The translations under genes and the position numbers were made by a program. The notes under the pieces were generated by a model, which was not told the origin of the DNA, did not search any database, and saw only the letters and a program-made list of their open reading frames with translations. Positions 20,101-26,845 of a DNA stretch of 64,000 nucleotides are shown piece after piece (the stretch's first letter is position 1; every line of letters starts with the position of its first letter). This DNA is from Ignavibacteriales bacterium. Its GTDB lineage: Bacteria; Bacteroidota; Ignavibacteria; UBA10030. Location: contig JAPLFQ010000030.1 in assembly GCA_026390595.1 (NCBI GenBank), forward strand, positions 160,919 through 224,918, read 5' to 3'.

Positions 20101-21814
20101 CCGTAAAGGTTCCAACCGTCCGGTTGAAATCACCCTTTACATCCAAGGTTCCGTTCAATGTGACAGTGCTGCTGCTGTTCGTCTGCGAGAAACCGCCAGT
20201 CGTAAGCGTCTGACCGGCGTTGATGGTCAATCCGCATGTCGAAGAGCCACTCAGCGTTGTCGAGCCAGAGGTGACCACTAGATTAGTACCGGATGCAACA
20301 GTGAACGTACCGGCCGTAATCGTCAAGCTGTTCATCGACGCAATACCGTTGGCCGTCGTGCTACCCGCGATGGTAAGGGTCGGGATCGACGTGGCATTCA
20401 GAGTCGTACCAGCTTTGGACACGGCGACCGTCCCGTTTCCTGTAATAGTGCCCAACGATTGTGTGCCAGATGTCGCCGTTAGCGTCAGCGTGTTTGATCC
20501 AAGTGCGATCGTTCCGCTGTTAGAAACGGCGCCACCAACTGTCGTGTTTCCTGTCATGTTAACAGTCGCGCTACTTACGTTTGTAAGCGAGCTACGCAAC
20601 GTGCCACCCGCGACATTCACCGTGCCCGCAGCGGCGTTGTTGTTAACATTAAGATTGACTGTGCCACCATAAACGGCAGTAGCGGTAGCTGTCACAGTAC
20701 CCAGAGTAAGAGTACCACCATTGTTGTAAGCTGTCACCACGACTGTGGCAACGGTATCATAAGAAACAAGCCCAATGGAACTAAATGATATCGTTCCAGA
20801 GGAGGAATTCTCGATCATCCGCTGATATGTGATTTGAGGATAGACAACGCTGTTCAACGTCGTCAAGGATCCCCAGCTGCTGGTCCATGTCGCACCAGCA
20901 TTCACATAGATCTTGCCCGCGGCAGAGTTCACGATAGTACCGATATCGTCACCATCAACACCGGCTGACGCCAGTTTCTGGTTCAGAGCACCATTGAATG
21001 TGAGAGTACCCGTACCGGCATTCACTATGTCGCTAGCTCCCAACGTCACGGTGCCGCTAAAAGTCGCACCGTAATTAGTGGTTACCGAAACACCACCGGC
21101 CGCAGTGATAGCATAGGGCATGGTCACTGTTCCAGAGGTTTTGCTAAACGTCAAAGTACCTGAGCCATACGAACCGTAATTGGCTTCGGGTCCAGCAGTT
21201 ACATCGCCGTCACCGTTGTACACTAACGTGAGGTTTGTGCCCTTCTTCGGGGCAGCGTTTGACAAGCTTGAGGTTCCATACATCGTAAGTGTCTTGCCGC
21301 TGGCCAAAACAAAATAATTCGAATTGCCGATATTCATCGTCGAATTGTTCGTGCTGTTGCCGAGCTGCATGTTTTGCGAAAGAGTCAAGGACTCACTGCT
21401 TGATACAGTGGTAATATTGAGCGTGCCTCCTGAGACTTCATAAATGAATCCGCTAGCGCCTGTCACCGAGACCACGCCATTGGAATTAAGAGTGGCGAGC
21501 TGGATTGTCAACGTGCTGCCAGCAACCATACCAGGATAAGACGTCTGTGTCTTGATATCGACGCTTTCTGAATATGTGCCCGCATACAGGACAATCGTGC
21601 CACCGTTCGCAACGGCTTTCAAGCCTCCATCAATCGTTGCTTTGGGACCGGTGCCTGCCGGCGAGTTGGTTTGATTGGCTCCAGTGTAGGTGTCGGAGCC
21701 GTTCGTCACATCGACATACACCGTCGACAACTGCTGAGCGAACACGCTTACCGAGGCCAGCACAAGCAACACAACAACCATCGCGCCAAGCTTAAAAAGG
21801 TTCTTTGTGTTCAT
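14120..21814 (-). CDS. Giant T9SS-type surface protein with beta-helix repeats, Ig-like domains, dockerin-like and cohesin-like domains
   Basis: A 2564-residue protein. A signal peptide (MNTKNLFKLGAMVVVLLVLASVSVFAQ) is followed by STVYVDVTNGSDTYTGAN, the same DUF1565-like opening as the paralogue at 4602. About 1700 residues are Thr/Ser/Gly/Asn-rich beta-helix-like repeats. A region with QGFDRSGV and FPVGSS is shared with the paralogue. Ig-like modules follow, then a carboxypeptidase-regulatory-like segment (VTGSVTYNGGTVPV), a dockerin-like repeat (DVNNDGNVNSADALQIML), a cohesin-like domain and a sorting domain with NYPNPFNPSTTIQY. GGAGG four bases before the ATG is a strong ribosome-binding site. 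The gene is preceded by a 450-base leader and two promoters. Adhesin or extracellular matrix function is inferred; no catalytic site was recognised. Confidence 0.88.
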   Translation of the reverse strand: MNTKNLFKLGAMVVVLLVLASVSVFAQQLSTVYVDVTNGSDTYTGANQTNSPAGTGPKATIDGGLKAVANGGTIVLYAGTYSESVDIKTQTSYPGMVAGSTLTIQLATLNSNGVVSVTGASGFIYEVSGGTLNITTVSSSESLTLSQNMQLGNSTNNSTMNIGNSNYFVLASGKTLTMYGTSSLSNAAPKKGTNLTLVYNGDGDVTAGPEANYGSYGSGTLTFSKTSGTVTMPYAITAAGGVSVTTNYGATFSGTVTLGASDIVNAGTGTLTFNGALNQKLASAGVDGDDIGTIVNSAAGKIYVNAGATWTSSWGSLTTLNSVVYPQITYQRMIENSSSGTISFSSIGLVSYDTVATVVVTAYNNGGTLTLGTVTATATAVYGGTVNLNVNNNAAAGTVNVAGGTLRSSLTNVSSATVNMTGNTTVGGAVSNSGTIALGSNTLTLTATSGTQSLGTITGNGTVAVSKAGTTLNATSIPTLTIAGSTTANGIASMNSLTITAGTFTVASGTNLVVTSGSTTLSGSSTCGLTINAGQTLTTGGFSQTNSSSTVTLNGTLDVKGDFNRTVGTFTAAATSTISFTGSSSQSVNGGTLFTVGILTFTNTSGTVTLGQSIRAQGNVTINANTNVALGTLNIILKSNNAGMVNSGSYTASGGGGVIFGGATTVSNGGTAPVTGQTFRGTGVYSYITVDVGNGTDVQANATGTDDAKFNGILTLTSGNIKIMAGSFGPTGTSAKVIRDITTGSGSDKGVYYTAGTPWNTNSPQNYDLQYTGSLTTTNTLNTAGSTGAELSLAYVNNLTFSTTQTSTTTPNETRLEIASASGITINGDLTLSAPGSNKVNQVLLPAQDVTLKGTLTVSSGASLGLNDNTKIFYLTGSNKTHAIAGTVGLFHLTANGQYVVEQGNSCAINGSTGSSDAATFAGISFEPASDGYTFSSTNLKAINGDINVQNLANGGAIGSFSGPSVKSGAQATISMNATDAALTGNINVGNTTVTPAVTVTINGSNSSSHTGAITLTNGTLTYTGGTVTSTVTLSKGTFTLGSNITANGLVTLTDATLALGANKLTEKGGFTRNGTLSTVTGTGSLVMGAASTLIPGTTFSIANLELAPGSSSTATIANSMEVTGTLTHTSGNLTLSAGDLTISGNTYTYKPATATTFTTVSLIFKGSAPTLTLSSSPTIQKLEVNTSGTFTLASDKTGSANVRTLTVATALTQTAGTIAIGDNTLATSGTATFTYTAGAWTMGAGYLIWGGSGVETLGTGFAVDNLKLATNSNLSASTAFTVNKKLWLNSGTLTNSAGKLTLGDGCTVQRDADGATLSAAPTFAGAVSVSYQGVGIATAANFYELKSSVTNFSVGKSGTTTPTVTLPKAVSVSGTLTLYGVLNNTSTNNITMGNNSTIALGQNGTTVINSTALVLGTGVNIKYDGATATTIRELGALNSGSTAYASATGNLTFASGTVVLDKILTIGGTVTFDGGNFNMNGNAVTVQGDVTQTENNGFFTNTGAAKKLTFAGVNTALNLNAAWSVPSAIQVALSKTASSNTLTLSGGNLDFATNSATLYFVKGLLVTGSKVVTLKQSRSGGQPTQGFDRSGVATGDASHVVGSVTKFIDNTSTQSIDISKVDFPVGSSATAPYYRPMSFYFKNTPASSINLTVAHFDVTPDGTNGIPLTSGTKLITNYPPFYWYAKTDIALAPSYKYDLEAQAQGYSDYASDGIQNIRFVRRDSGSVNNQWVLQGADNTYDNSTIASNWPVVKVVDATGGITGQGSRFTYSQMDKPPAVAITKVVNGVTVTATKNNMNEGDTLQYTYTATDPDIGQSATLSVQSTNITGYTFNTTTGVFKWKAGQFDAGTKYITIRGTSSSSTSSFTDKSDTLVVANVPVAPTLAAIRDTSIAARQSLALTLVGASSDTDRVGPSKSTKLKYWFVSASPVPSVAAAVDSLTGAFSWTPAVTDTSSAGFTFSVKVNDGIADVVRSFKVIVVKAKRVPYYATANVPPATVTADMGKAYNFAYAAADSDGLSLTYSIVKAPAAATIAAGVLNYYVPFAAPGTYVDTITVRASNGTLSKDATTLLTRNYKNAAPKFTAKMSDGTLNVGDTLRFTYAAADSNGDALRYYGIQYPGGAKVDSVAGSFFWVAASQQTAIYVIKTRVTDNQGGADTVSAQILVQVLQVNVTGSVTYNGGTVPVNGVSVTITGGIAPQVVTTNTNGAYTTDPNKLNSGTYTFSFAKTGGHPTVYTNAADALKAALYSVDATTYPLGANNLLAADVNNDGNVNSADALQIMLRYVGSVTSFAKGDWIFVPTVTSKTLTNADFVNNVVAIAVGDVNSDAQAGGAYFAKVDGQASVVAEAGKALRVNSSDAFEVPVRVKAAASFGSMSLAFQYPVESATFVGVRGPEGMVSAANNGMVAVAWFNAENAMNLKDNDAVVTLRFKPTASIKDFSLTLDPNSQVTDAKGTVLSGIGLEVPAVDGSIPTAFAIGQNYPNPFNPSTTIQYDLPVAGHVTLVVYNMLGQVVDKLVNDQQNAGSYKIRWDASKMSSGVYLYHITVDAGKQTFKEVRRMVLLK
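14955..15110 (-). other. Dockerin-like repeat pair inside the second giant
   Basis: The segment runs from AADALKAALYSVDA to ADVNNDGNVNSADALQIML. The second loop is canonical (D-N-D-N-D around DVNNDGNVNSAD). The first half is degenerate and keeps only the helix-like ADALKAAL part. Confidence 0.65.
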
Positions 21815-22260
21815 TGTTCCTCCGATTAGAGATTAATTAGATTTACAGCGACAACAAAAACTTCTGAAACCACATCTTTGCTTATTTACTCGTTTACTTT
21901 TTACCCAACTACTTTCTCTTACCCACTTTGTCCTCATGCCGGGGAGTCACGAAGACAATTTCCTCATTCACTCGTCTCATCTGCACTTTGCAGACGTGCC
22001 GAGGAAAACCATGACTAGTTTACGAAGTGTTGATAGCAGCACGCTGCATTGATCACGCTCCTTTGATAGTTTAGAGTGCGAGTGAATTGTTCAAAGTGGG
22101 GAACAACAAGTATCTGTATACAGTGCGAATGTGTATCAAAGTGTCTATTGAGATTCTGTTAGATGAAAAGTGAATGGTTAATTGGTGATTTCCCTATTCC
22201 ACACATCATGTACAGACCAGAGCCGCGACTGTACAGAAGGATGACGCGATGCATTAACGT
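21815..22260 (-). promoter_or_regulatory. Long 5' leader of the giant gene at 14120
   Basis: About 446 bases separate the predicted start point of the promoter at 22267-22295 from the ATG at 21814. The leader is AT-rich and has no long open frame. It holds a nine-codon ORF with a strong ribosome-binding site (22020-22049) and, just after it, a small hairpin TCTGCA-AAG-TGCAGA. Such length suggests post-transcriptional control. I could not match a known riboswitch class. Confidence 0.5.
22020..22049 (-). CDS. Possible nine-residue leader peptide
   Basis: Reading MQRAAINTS then TAA, preceded by AAAGGAG with eight bases of spacing, the best ribosome-binding site in this intergenic region. It lies about 200 bases before the giant gene. 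A hairpin follows shortly. It could act in attenuation or translational coupling. Expression is unproven. Confidence 0.35.
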   Translation of the reverse strand: MQRAAINTS

Positions 22261-22266
22261 GGCGTC

Positions 22267-22295
22267 AATATAGATACATTCTGAATTGTTGTCAA
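22267..22295 (-). promoter_or_regulatory. Sigma70 promoter P2 of the giant surface-protein gene
   Basis: Minus strand TTGACA, 17 bases, TATATT. An A6 tract lies a few bases upstream of the -35 box, like an UP element. This is close to consensus and among the strongest promoters in the window. Confidence 0.8.
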
Positions 22296-22304
22296 GTGTT
22301 TTTT

Positions 22305-22420
22305 CAACCGGGGGACTGTTTAGGTATATCATTTAAGCCGGTTGCGGGAGTCTGGCCTCCGGGGAAAGGCAAACTCTCTGATACTTCTATCGACGGCAGG
22401 TTTGGGGAACCACGTCGATA
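22305..22420 (-). ncRNA. Possible structured RNA between tandem promoters
   Basis: A perfect 8-base-pair stem TATCGACG / CGTCGATA (22388-22395 with 22413-22420) encloses a smaller GGTT/AACC hairpin. A second stem CAACCGG / CCGGTTG joins 22305-22311 with 22338-22344. Promoter P1 would transcribe it. It does not match a riboswitch consensus that I can recognise. It could be a leader element or simply chance structure. Confidence 0.3.
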
Positions 22421-22446
22421 CTTGACACGATAAATGTGGTAATGCC

Positions 22447-22475
22447 AAGATACTAGGAGGGAGGACCAATGTCAA
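22447..22475 (-). promoter_or_regulatory. Sigma70 promoter P1, upstream tandem promoter
   Basis: Minus strand TTGACA, 17 bases, TATCTT, with an A8 tract immediately upstream of the -35 box, like an UP element. It reads toward P2 and the giant gene. The stretch 22476-22715 between P1 and the stop of the TPR gene shows no gene. Confidence 0.75.
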
Positions 22476-22715
22476 GCTTTTTTTTAGAAACAGGGGGGTA
22501 TTGCGGTGAGATGTGAGATGGATCAATCAGTGCGCTGCCTGGTCGAATTATCTGAATCCCCCTCCAAATACGAGGCTTGCGCGCTGCATTTGACGCTTCC
22601 AGATCTTAGCAAGCAAACCCGTGCAGAACCACTTCGAAGCCAACGAGCAGCACCAGGCGGAAGTGGAGCGGTCGGGCTCCTTTGGTCAGGGAATCGAGAA
22701 CGGGTACATTCAAAG

Positions 22716-24800
22716 TCAATTGACTCTTCCTCTCCTCTGAAGCTCCTTGAGTGCTCGCTCCCGTTCGATCGAGGCCGAAGTCAAACCGGGATTAATCGAA
22801 AGAGCCTGATCAAAATCAGAAACCGCCCTCTGCAGATCACCTTTCCGGAAGCGGACCACTCCCCTCCGGTACAGCGCTTCTGCGTTTCGCGGAAGCGAGG
22901 CAAGGCAGGAATTGAAATCTGCTTCAGCTCGCTGCAGATCTCCTTTGAGGGTCCAGACAATTCCGCGATTCACATATGCCTGACCATAGGTCGGCTGCAA
23001 ACGAATCGCCGAGTTGAAATCGGACAACGCTTCAGAAAGTTTGCCAAGTTCCCGATACGCGATCCCTCTGTTGTTGAGTGATTTGACGTGGCCAGGATTC
23101 ATTTGAAGCACGGACGTATTGTCCGTGATCGCCCGCTCGTAATCGCCTATGGCAGCGAATGCTATTGCACGATTGAAGAGAGCCGATTCGTGACCTGGGC
23201 TCAGAGCGAGTGCTTCATTGAAATCAGTGATCGCGCGTTCAACCTGGTTCTTTCGAAGATAGGCGGTTCCCCGATTGAAATAGATCATGCCAAGTTGATA
23301 GTCAAGCGGTGGAGGATATCTCAAAGCGCTGTCACAATCAGCAATCGCCTGGTCCGGATAACCGTTTTGGACCAGTACGTTGGCTCGGTTGTTATAGGAA
23401 TCAGAATTTGCAGGGTCAATCGACAACGCTCGGTTGAAATCAGCCAGCGATTCCTGAAACCTCTTTGTTTCGGCGAGAGCTCTCCCCCTGTTGTTGTACC
23501 CACGTGCCTTCGCAGGTGATTTGGAGACAACGTCACCCCACAATGTCACCTCATCCGACCAGACCTTATTCCGTTCGAACGTGAGATATCCAAGAATCAC
23601 GACCACCACCATCAGAGACATTACGATCATGTTCTGGCTTGTGATGCGCTGTAATCGTGCCATCAGCACAACAACCCCCAGGGAAAACGCGAACATCGGA
23701 AGGTACATCCGGTGCTCAAAGATCACGTCCGCAAGCGGCAAGATGCTCGACTCAGGGAGAAGGACAAGCAGAAACCAGGCGATGCCAAACGAGATCAACC
23801 GCTCGCGGTTGAAGAGCCAGACAGCTAGAACAACCAGGAAAATGATGGCACCGAGGCTCACCAATGTCCCGACCTCGAAGGGAGACTGTGCTATCCGAAA
23901 ATCGTAGTCGAGGTTCTGATTGTAGGGCAGAATCGCGAGACGTAGATAGGTCAGTATTACCTGAGGTTGGGTACTGATATACTTGATTTGAGAGATCGTC
24001 GGCGCATCTTCGAGCGAGACAAGATTGAGGCGAATCATGGCAAGCGAAAACGCCAGGAATAAGAGGAGCAGCCCAAGCCCGAACTTCCAGTTGAAAGTTT
24101 TACCCGAAGCAATAAGAAACGAATCCACAAAAAGAAGAGCAAACGGAAGTGTAAGGATCGTCTCTTTGGACAAGAGTCCCATCAATCCGGCGAGAGCGGA
24201 AAGCCAAAAGAAGGCAACTCTGTTCCTGACTTTTCCGCTGACAACCTGACTCCAGCGTCCCTCAAGAAAAAAATAAACAGACGCCAGATAGAAAAAGGCG
24301 GCAAGGACAGTGGCACGCTGGACTATGTACGTGACAGCCTGGGTTTGTACAGGATGAAGCACAAAAACGAGGGCAGCGAAAAGAGGAGCGTAGCGAAGGT
24401 CTCCTCTGAGCCTCCCCTGGGAGGATAGGATCTCAACAATCCGACGCACCAGAAGGAAGACGAAGAAACCGCACCCCAGGTGCAGCAGCACGTTGATGAC
24501 ATGATACCCAAGGACATTTAGACCACCGATTCTATGATTGAATGCGAAGGAAAGGTAGGTCAAGAACCGGGTTGGATACCTGTGCCAGATCCCTCCGATG
24601 TTGCTGAGGGTGTGAACAAGCGGGTTGTTGACGATGGATCCTTCATCGTCAAAATGGAATGTCGCCAGGAAGGAATTTGAATAGGCGATCACGCCTGCAA
24701 TGGCAATTACGAGAAGGCCCGGACCGAGTGAGAAAAGGGTCCACGCCCCCCCCCTCTTCTGTATTTCAGGCCCGCGCACCTCTTTGTGTCGTTTTCCCAC
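22716..24800 (-). CDS. TMTC/GT-C-like membrane glycosyltransferase with seven TPR repeats
   Basis: About 694 residues. After an N-terminal membrane segment (about 27-45) comes FHFDDEGSIVNNP, with acidic D51-D52. This matches the catalytic acidic motif in the first luminal loop of TMTC-type (GT105-like) protein O-mannosyltransferases. About ten further membrane segments follow to about 420. Seven TPR repeats then fill about 440-690 (patterns such as YNNRG..L...G.Y..AI.DF..AL...P). It would act in the inner membrane with polyprenyl-linked sugars. I chose GTG at 24800 because AGGAG lies nine bases upstream; a TTG two codons earlier is possible. Codons 16-19 form a run of nine G (24746-24754). 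The target protein is unknown; the neighbouring Ser/Thr-rich giants are candidates. Confidence 0.8.
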   Translation of the reverse strand: MGKRHKEVRGPEIQKRGGAWTLFSLGPGLLVIAIAGVIAYSNSFLATFHFDDEGSIVNNPLVHTLSNIGGIWHRYPTRFLTYLSFAFNHRIGGLNVLGYHVINVLLHLGCGFFVFLLVRRIVEILSSQGRLRGDLRYAPLFAALVFVLHPVQTQAVTYIVQRATVLAAFFYLASVYFFLEGRWSQVVSGKVRNRVAFFWLSALAGLMGLLSKETILTLPFALLFVDSFLIASGKTFNWKFGLGLLLLFLAFSLAMIRLNLVSLEDAPTISQIKYISTQPQVILTYLRLAILPYNQNLDYDFRIAQSPFEVGTLVSLGAIIFLVVLAVWLFNRERLISFGIAWFLLVLLPESSILPLADVIFEHRMYLPMFAFSLGVVVLMARLQRITSQNMIVMSLMVVVVILGYLTFERNKVWSDEVTLWGDVVSKSPAKARGYNNRGRALAETKRFQESLADFNRALSIDPANSDSYNNRANVLVQNGYPDQAIADCDSALRYPPPLDYQLGMIYFNRGTAYLRKNQVERAITDFNEALALSPGHESALFNRAIAFAAIGDYERAITDNTSVLQMNPGHVKSLNNRGIAYRELGKLSEALSDFNSAIRLQPTYGQAYVNRGIVWTLKGDLQRAEADFNSCLASLPRNAEALYRRGVVRFRKGDLQRAVSDFDQALSINPGLTSASIERERALKELQRRGRVN

Positions 24801-24843
24801 TAGCAATGTCTCCTCATCATCCGTCGCTTATCCCCCGGGCGTG

Positions 24844-25203
24844 TCAAGCGTCCTTCTCCTTCTTGCCATCTGTGTGTTCAGAGTGGAGGAGCGAGAACTG
24901 CTGAGCCAGGTTCTTGAGCTGCGTAGTCAACGCTGATATTCGAAGGGAGAAATAAAGACAAAGGAGAAAAATGAAAATCAGCGCCATGAAGAAGAGGGTG
25001 TTGACGGGTAGTGCGATTCCAACGAGTTCAGAGATCCAGGACAGGACATCCGCATCCAGCGCGAGCACGACGAAAAAGAGACCAGTCATGAGCCAGATGA
25101 ACGAGTATTCCTCTTTGAGTTTCCTCCTCCGGACCAACTCTACAATTCCGACAAGGATCATGAAGCCGAGCACCGTAACGAAGATTTTCAATCTCAAGGA
25201 CAT
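24844..25203 (-). CDS. DUF2304 family small membrane protein
   Basis: A 119-residue protein with three membrane helices: about 5-21, 33-50 and 68-88. It contains the conserved RRRKLKEEYSFIWLM segment of the DUF2304 family and a charged C-terminal tail. Members usually sit beside a polyprenol-phosphate GT2 enzyme, as here (12 bases downstream of it), and are thought to assist lipid-linked sugar transfer. The molecular role is unknown. GGAGG six bases before the ATG is a good ribosome-binding site. Confidence 0.88.
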   Translation of the reverse strand: MSLRLKIFVTVLGFMILVGIVELVRRRKLKEEYSFIWLMTGLFFVVLALDADVLSWISELVGIALPVNTLFFMALIFIFLLCLYFSLRISALTTQLKNLAQQFSLLHSEHTDGKKEKDA

Positions 25204-25216
25204 GGGATCCCTCCAA

Positions 25217-25939
25217 TCACGTTCGGTTCACAGTTCTTTTTCTCAGCAGGATGATGAATATGGAGAGGAACATCTTGATCATGTAGTAGATCGGCGCCAA
25301 TCCGCTGTGCTGGGACATCCCACCGCTCCTTGGAGCAACCTCAATAGGTATTTCCTCCATCTTGAAGCCGGCCCGATGAAGGGTGAGGAGGAAATCGGCA
25401 TCCGGATAATCGAAGCCGTACGTATCCTGGACGCAAAACTGAAGCACGGTAGCTTTCAATGCCCGGTAACCCGAGGTGGGATCCGTCAACCTCTCGCGAA
25501 TCAACGCGGAAAGGAGTTTGGCAAAAAGAGCGTTCCCCGCTGTGCGAAAAAAGCCGCCCTTCACACTATAGCCACGAATGAACCGGGACCCGATAATCAG
25601 GTCAGCTTCAGTCTCATTGAGCTGAGAGAGGAAAGTCCGGAGAAAGGCCGGGGAATGCTGCCCGTCGCCATCCAGCTGGATGACATACCGGAATCCCCGT
25701 TGGACAGCGAATTTGTATCCGGTCTGAAGCGCTCCCCCGACACCCAGGTTGAATGGATGGCTGACGACTTGAGCACCGGCGCTTCGGCTGACATCGGCTG
25801 TGTTGTCGGATGAACCGTCGTCGACAACAAGCACTTTCGCTTTGGGCATCTCACGACGGGCATCTACGATGACAGCCCCGATCCGGTCCTGCTCATTGAA
25901 TGCCGGAATAAGCACCAATATGTCTTGTTCGGATACCAT
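25217..25939 (-). CDS. Glycosyltransferase family 2, polyprenyl-phosphate sugar synthase-like (DPM1/DGT type)
   Basis: A 240-residue GT-A enzyme. Visible motifs are LIPAFNEQDRIGAV, VVDDGSSDNT, NLGVGGALQTGYKFA, the metal-binding QLDGDGQH at about 88-95, IIGSRF and DPTSGYRA. A hydrophobic C-terminus (IKMFLSIFIILL) anchors it at the membrane. Enzymes of this type load a hexose from a nucleotide sugar onto polyprenyl phosphate. This would supply the donor needed by GT-C enzymes such as the TPR protein just downstream at 22716. It is in tight operon with the DUF2304 gene (13 bases) and the VanZ-like gene (8 bases). Confidence 0.9.
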   Translation of the reverse strand: MVSEQDILVLIPAFNEQDRIGAVIVDARREMPKAKVLVVDDGSSDNTADVSRSAGAQVVSHPFNLGVGGALQTGYKFAVQRGFRYVIQLDGDGQHSPAFLRTFLSQLNETEADLIIGSRFIRGYSVKGGFFRTAGNALFAKLLSALIRERLTDPTSGYRALKATVLQFCVQDTYGFDYPDADFLLTLHRAGFKMEEIPIEVAPRSGGMSQHSGLAPIYYMIKMFLSIFIILLRKRTVNRT

Positions 25940-25947
25940 GAGTCTGG

Positions 25948-26841
25948 TCAGGTGGCTGATAAGAAATGCTGGCTATACGGGTCTACTCTTGAGGATCGCC
26001 TGAGAAAGCGGACCCCGCACCACCCCAACGTCAACAGCGTCGCAACGGCAAGCAGCCCTTCGTACGGATTAAGCGTATGGAATTCCTTCTTGTTGTCTGC
26101 GACAGTCCAAAAGCTCTCGCTCTTTTCAAAAGAGAGTATGAAACTCATCTTGCCGTTCACCGACGCGAAAACCTGACGCTCGGGGCGGGACACATCGGCG
26201 TAGGGTGTGATCCTTCCTGTGCTCGCAGCCAGTATCACGGCGAAAGCAAGCGCCGCAACCGTGCCGGCGAAAGCGAGCCGGACTTTTCTGTCGTACGCAG
26301 TTGGTGATCGCTCTCCCCGGCTGAAGAGACTCTGTACGATGAAGATCCCCAACATCGCTCCCAAAATATTAAAGACAATATCATTGAAATCAAAGTAGTT
26401 CGTGTGACTCGGTTTCAAGACAAATTGCTGCAATTCGTCGATGAAGCCGGCAAAACAAGAAAGGAGAAAGATCAACACCTCATCCCGCAAGGAAAACGCG
26501 AGAAGAGTAACAAGCAACGCATATTGCACGTAGTGGATCCGCTCGATGTTATTGACGAGCAGGTCACGATCTGCGATCCAGATCAGAGCAAGTGCTACCA
26601 CGCAGGCAAACAGGAACTGCTTCGAACGGGCACGCTGCACATAGACGATGCGCCCAACCACCAGCACAAGCACGGACAGCGGCACGACAGTCGCACAGTT
26701 CGCCCCTGCTTGAACAGCATCCATGCCGAACGGAATTAACAGGTATTTCTCCAACAAGTCGGAAACGTAGTGGTGCGGGAAAGAGACTCCGAGAAAATAC
26801 ACAAACGGTAACAGGCGAAGCGCCAGGGTTTTTGAAATCAT
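25948..26841 (-). CDS. VanZ-like family integral membrane protein
   Basis: A 297-residue protein with about seven membrane helices. The hallmark VanZ-like segment is HYVQYALLVTLLAF followed by DELQQFV and FDFNDIVFNILGAMLGIF (about 150-170). The C-terminal part has a small extracytoplasmic domain between the last two helices. VanZ confers low teicoplanin resistance in enterococci. Most environmental homologues sit in exopolysaccharide or lipid loci with no known biochemical activity, so this protein is best called VanZ-like. The gene is in operon with the GT2 genes on both sides. Confidence 0.85.
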   Translation of the reverse strand: MISKTLALRLLPFVYFLGVSFPHHYVSDLLEKYLLIPFGMDAVQAGANCATVVPLSVLVLVVGRIVYVQRARSKQFLFACVVALALIWIADRDLLVNNIERIHYVQYALLVTLLAFSLRDEVLIFLLSCFAGFIDELQQFVLKPSHTNYFDFNDIVFNILGAMLGIFIVQSLFSRGERSPTAYDRKVRLAFAGTVAALAFAVILAASTGRITPYADVSRPERQVFASVNGKMSFILSFEKSESFWTVADNKKEFHTLNPYEGLLAVATLLTLGWCGVRFLRRSSRVDPYSQHFLSAT

Positions 26842-26845
26842 TGCG

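Noticed and set aside
4602..21814. Dense short repeats suggesting a CRISPR or minisatellite
   Set aside because: They are degenerate codon-level repeats of beta-helix turns within long open frames; no spacer-repeat structure is seen.
3532..21814. Cellulosome
   Set aside because: Cohesins and dockerins are present but no glycoside hydrolase or cellulose-binding module was seen.
22330..22365. CCCGCAAC-type sequence, reminiscent of a cobalamin riboswitch
   Set aside because: The rest of the conserved core (box and pseudoknot partner) is missing; not reported as a riboswitch.
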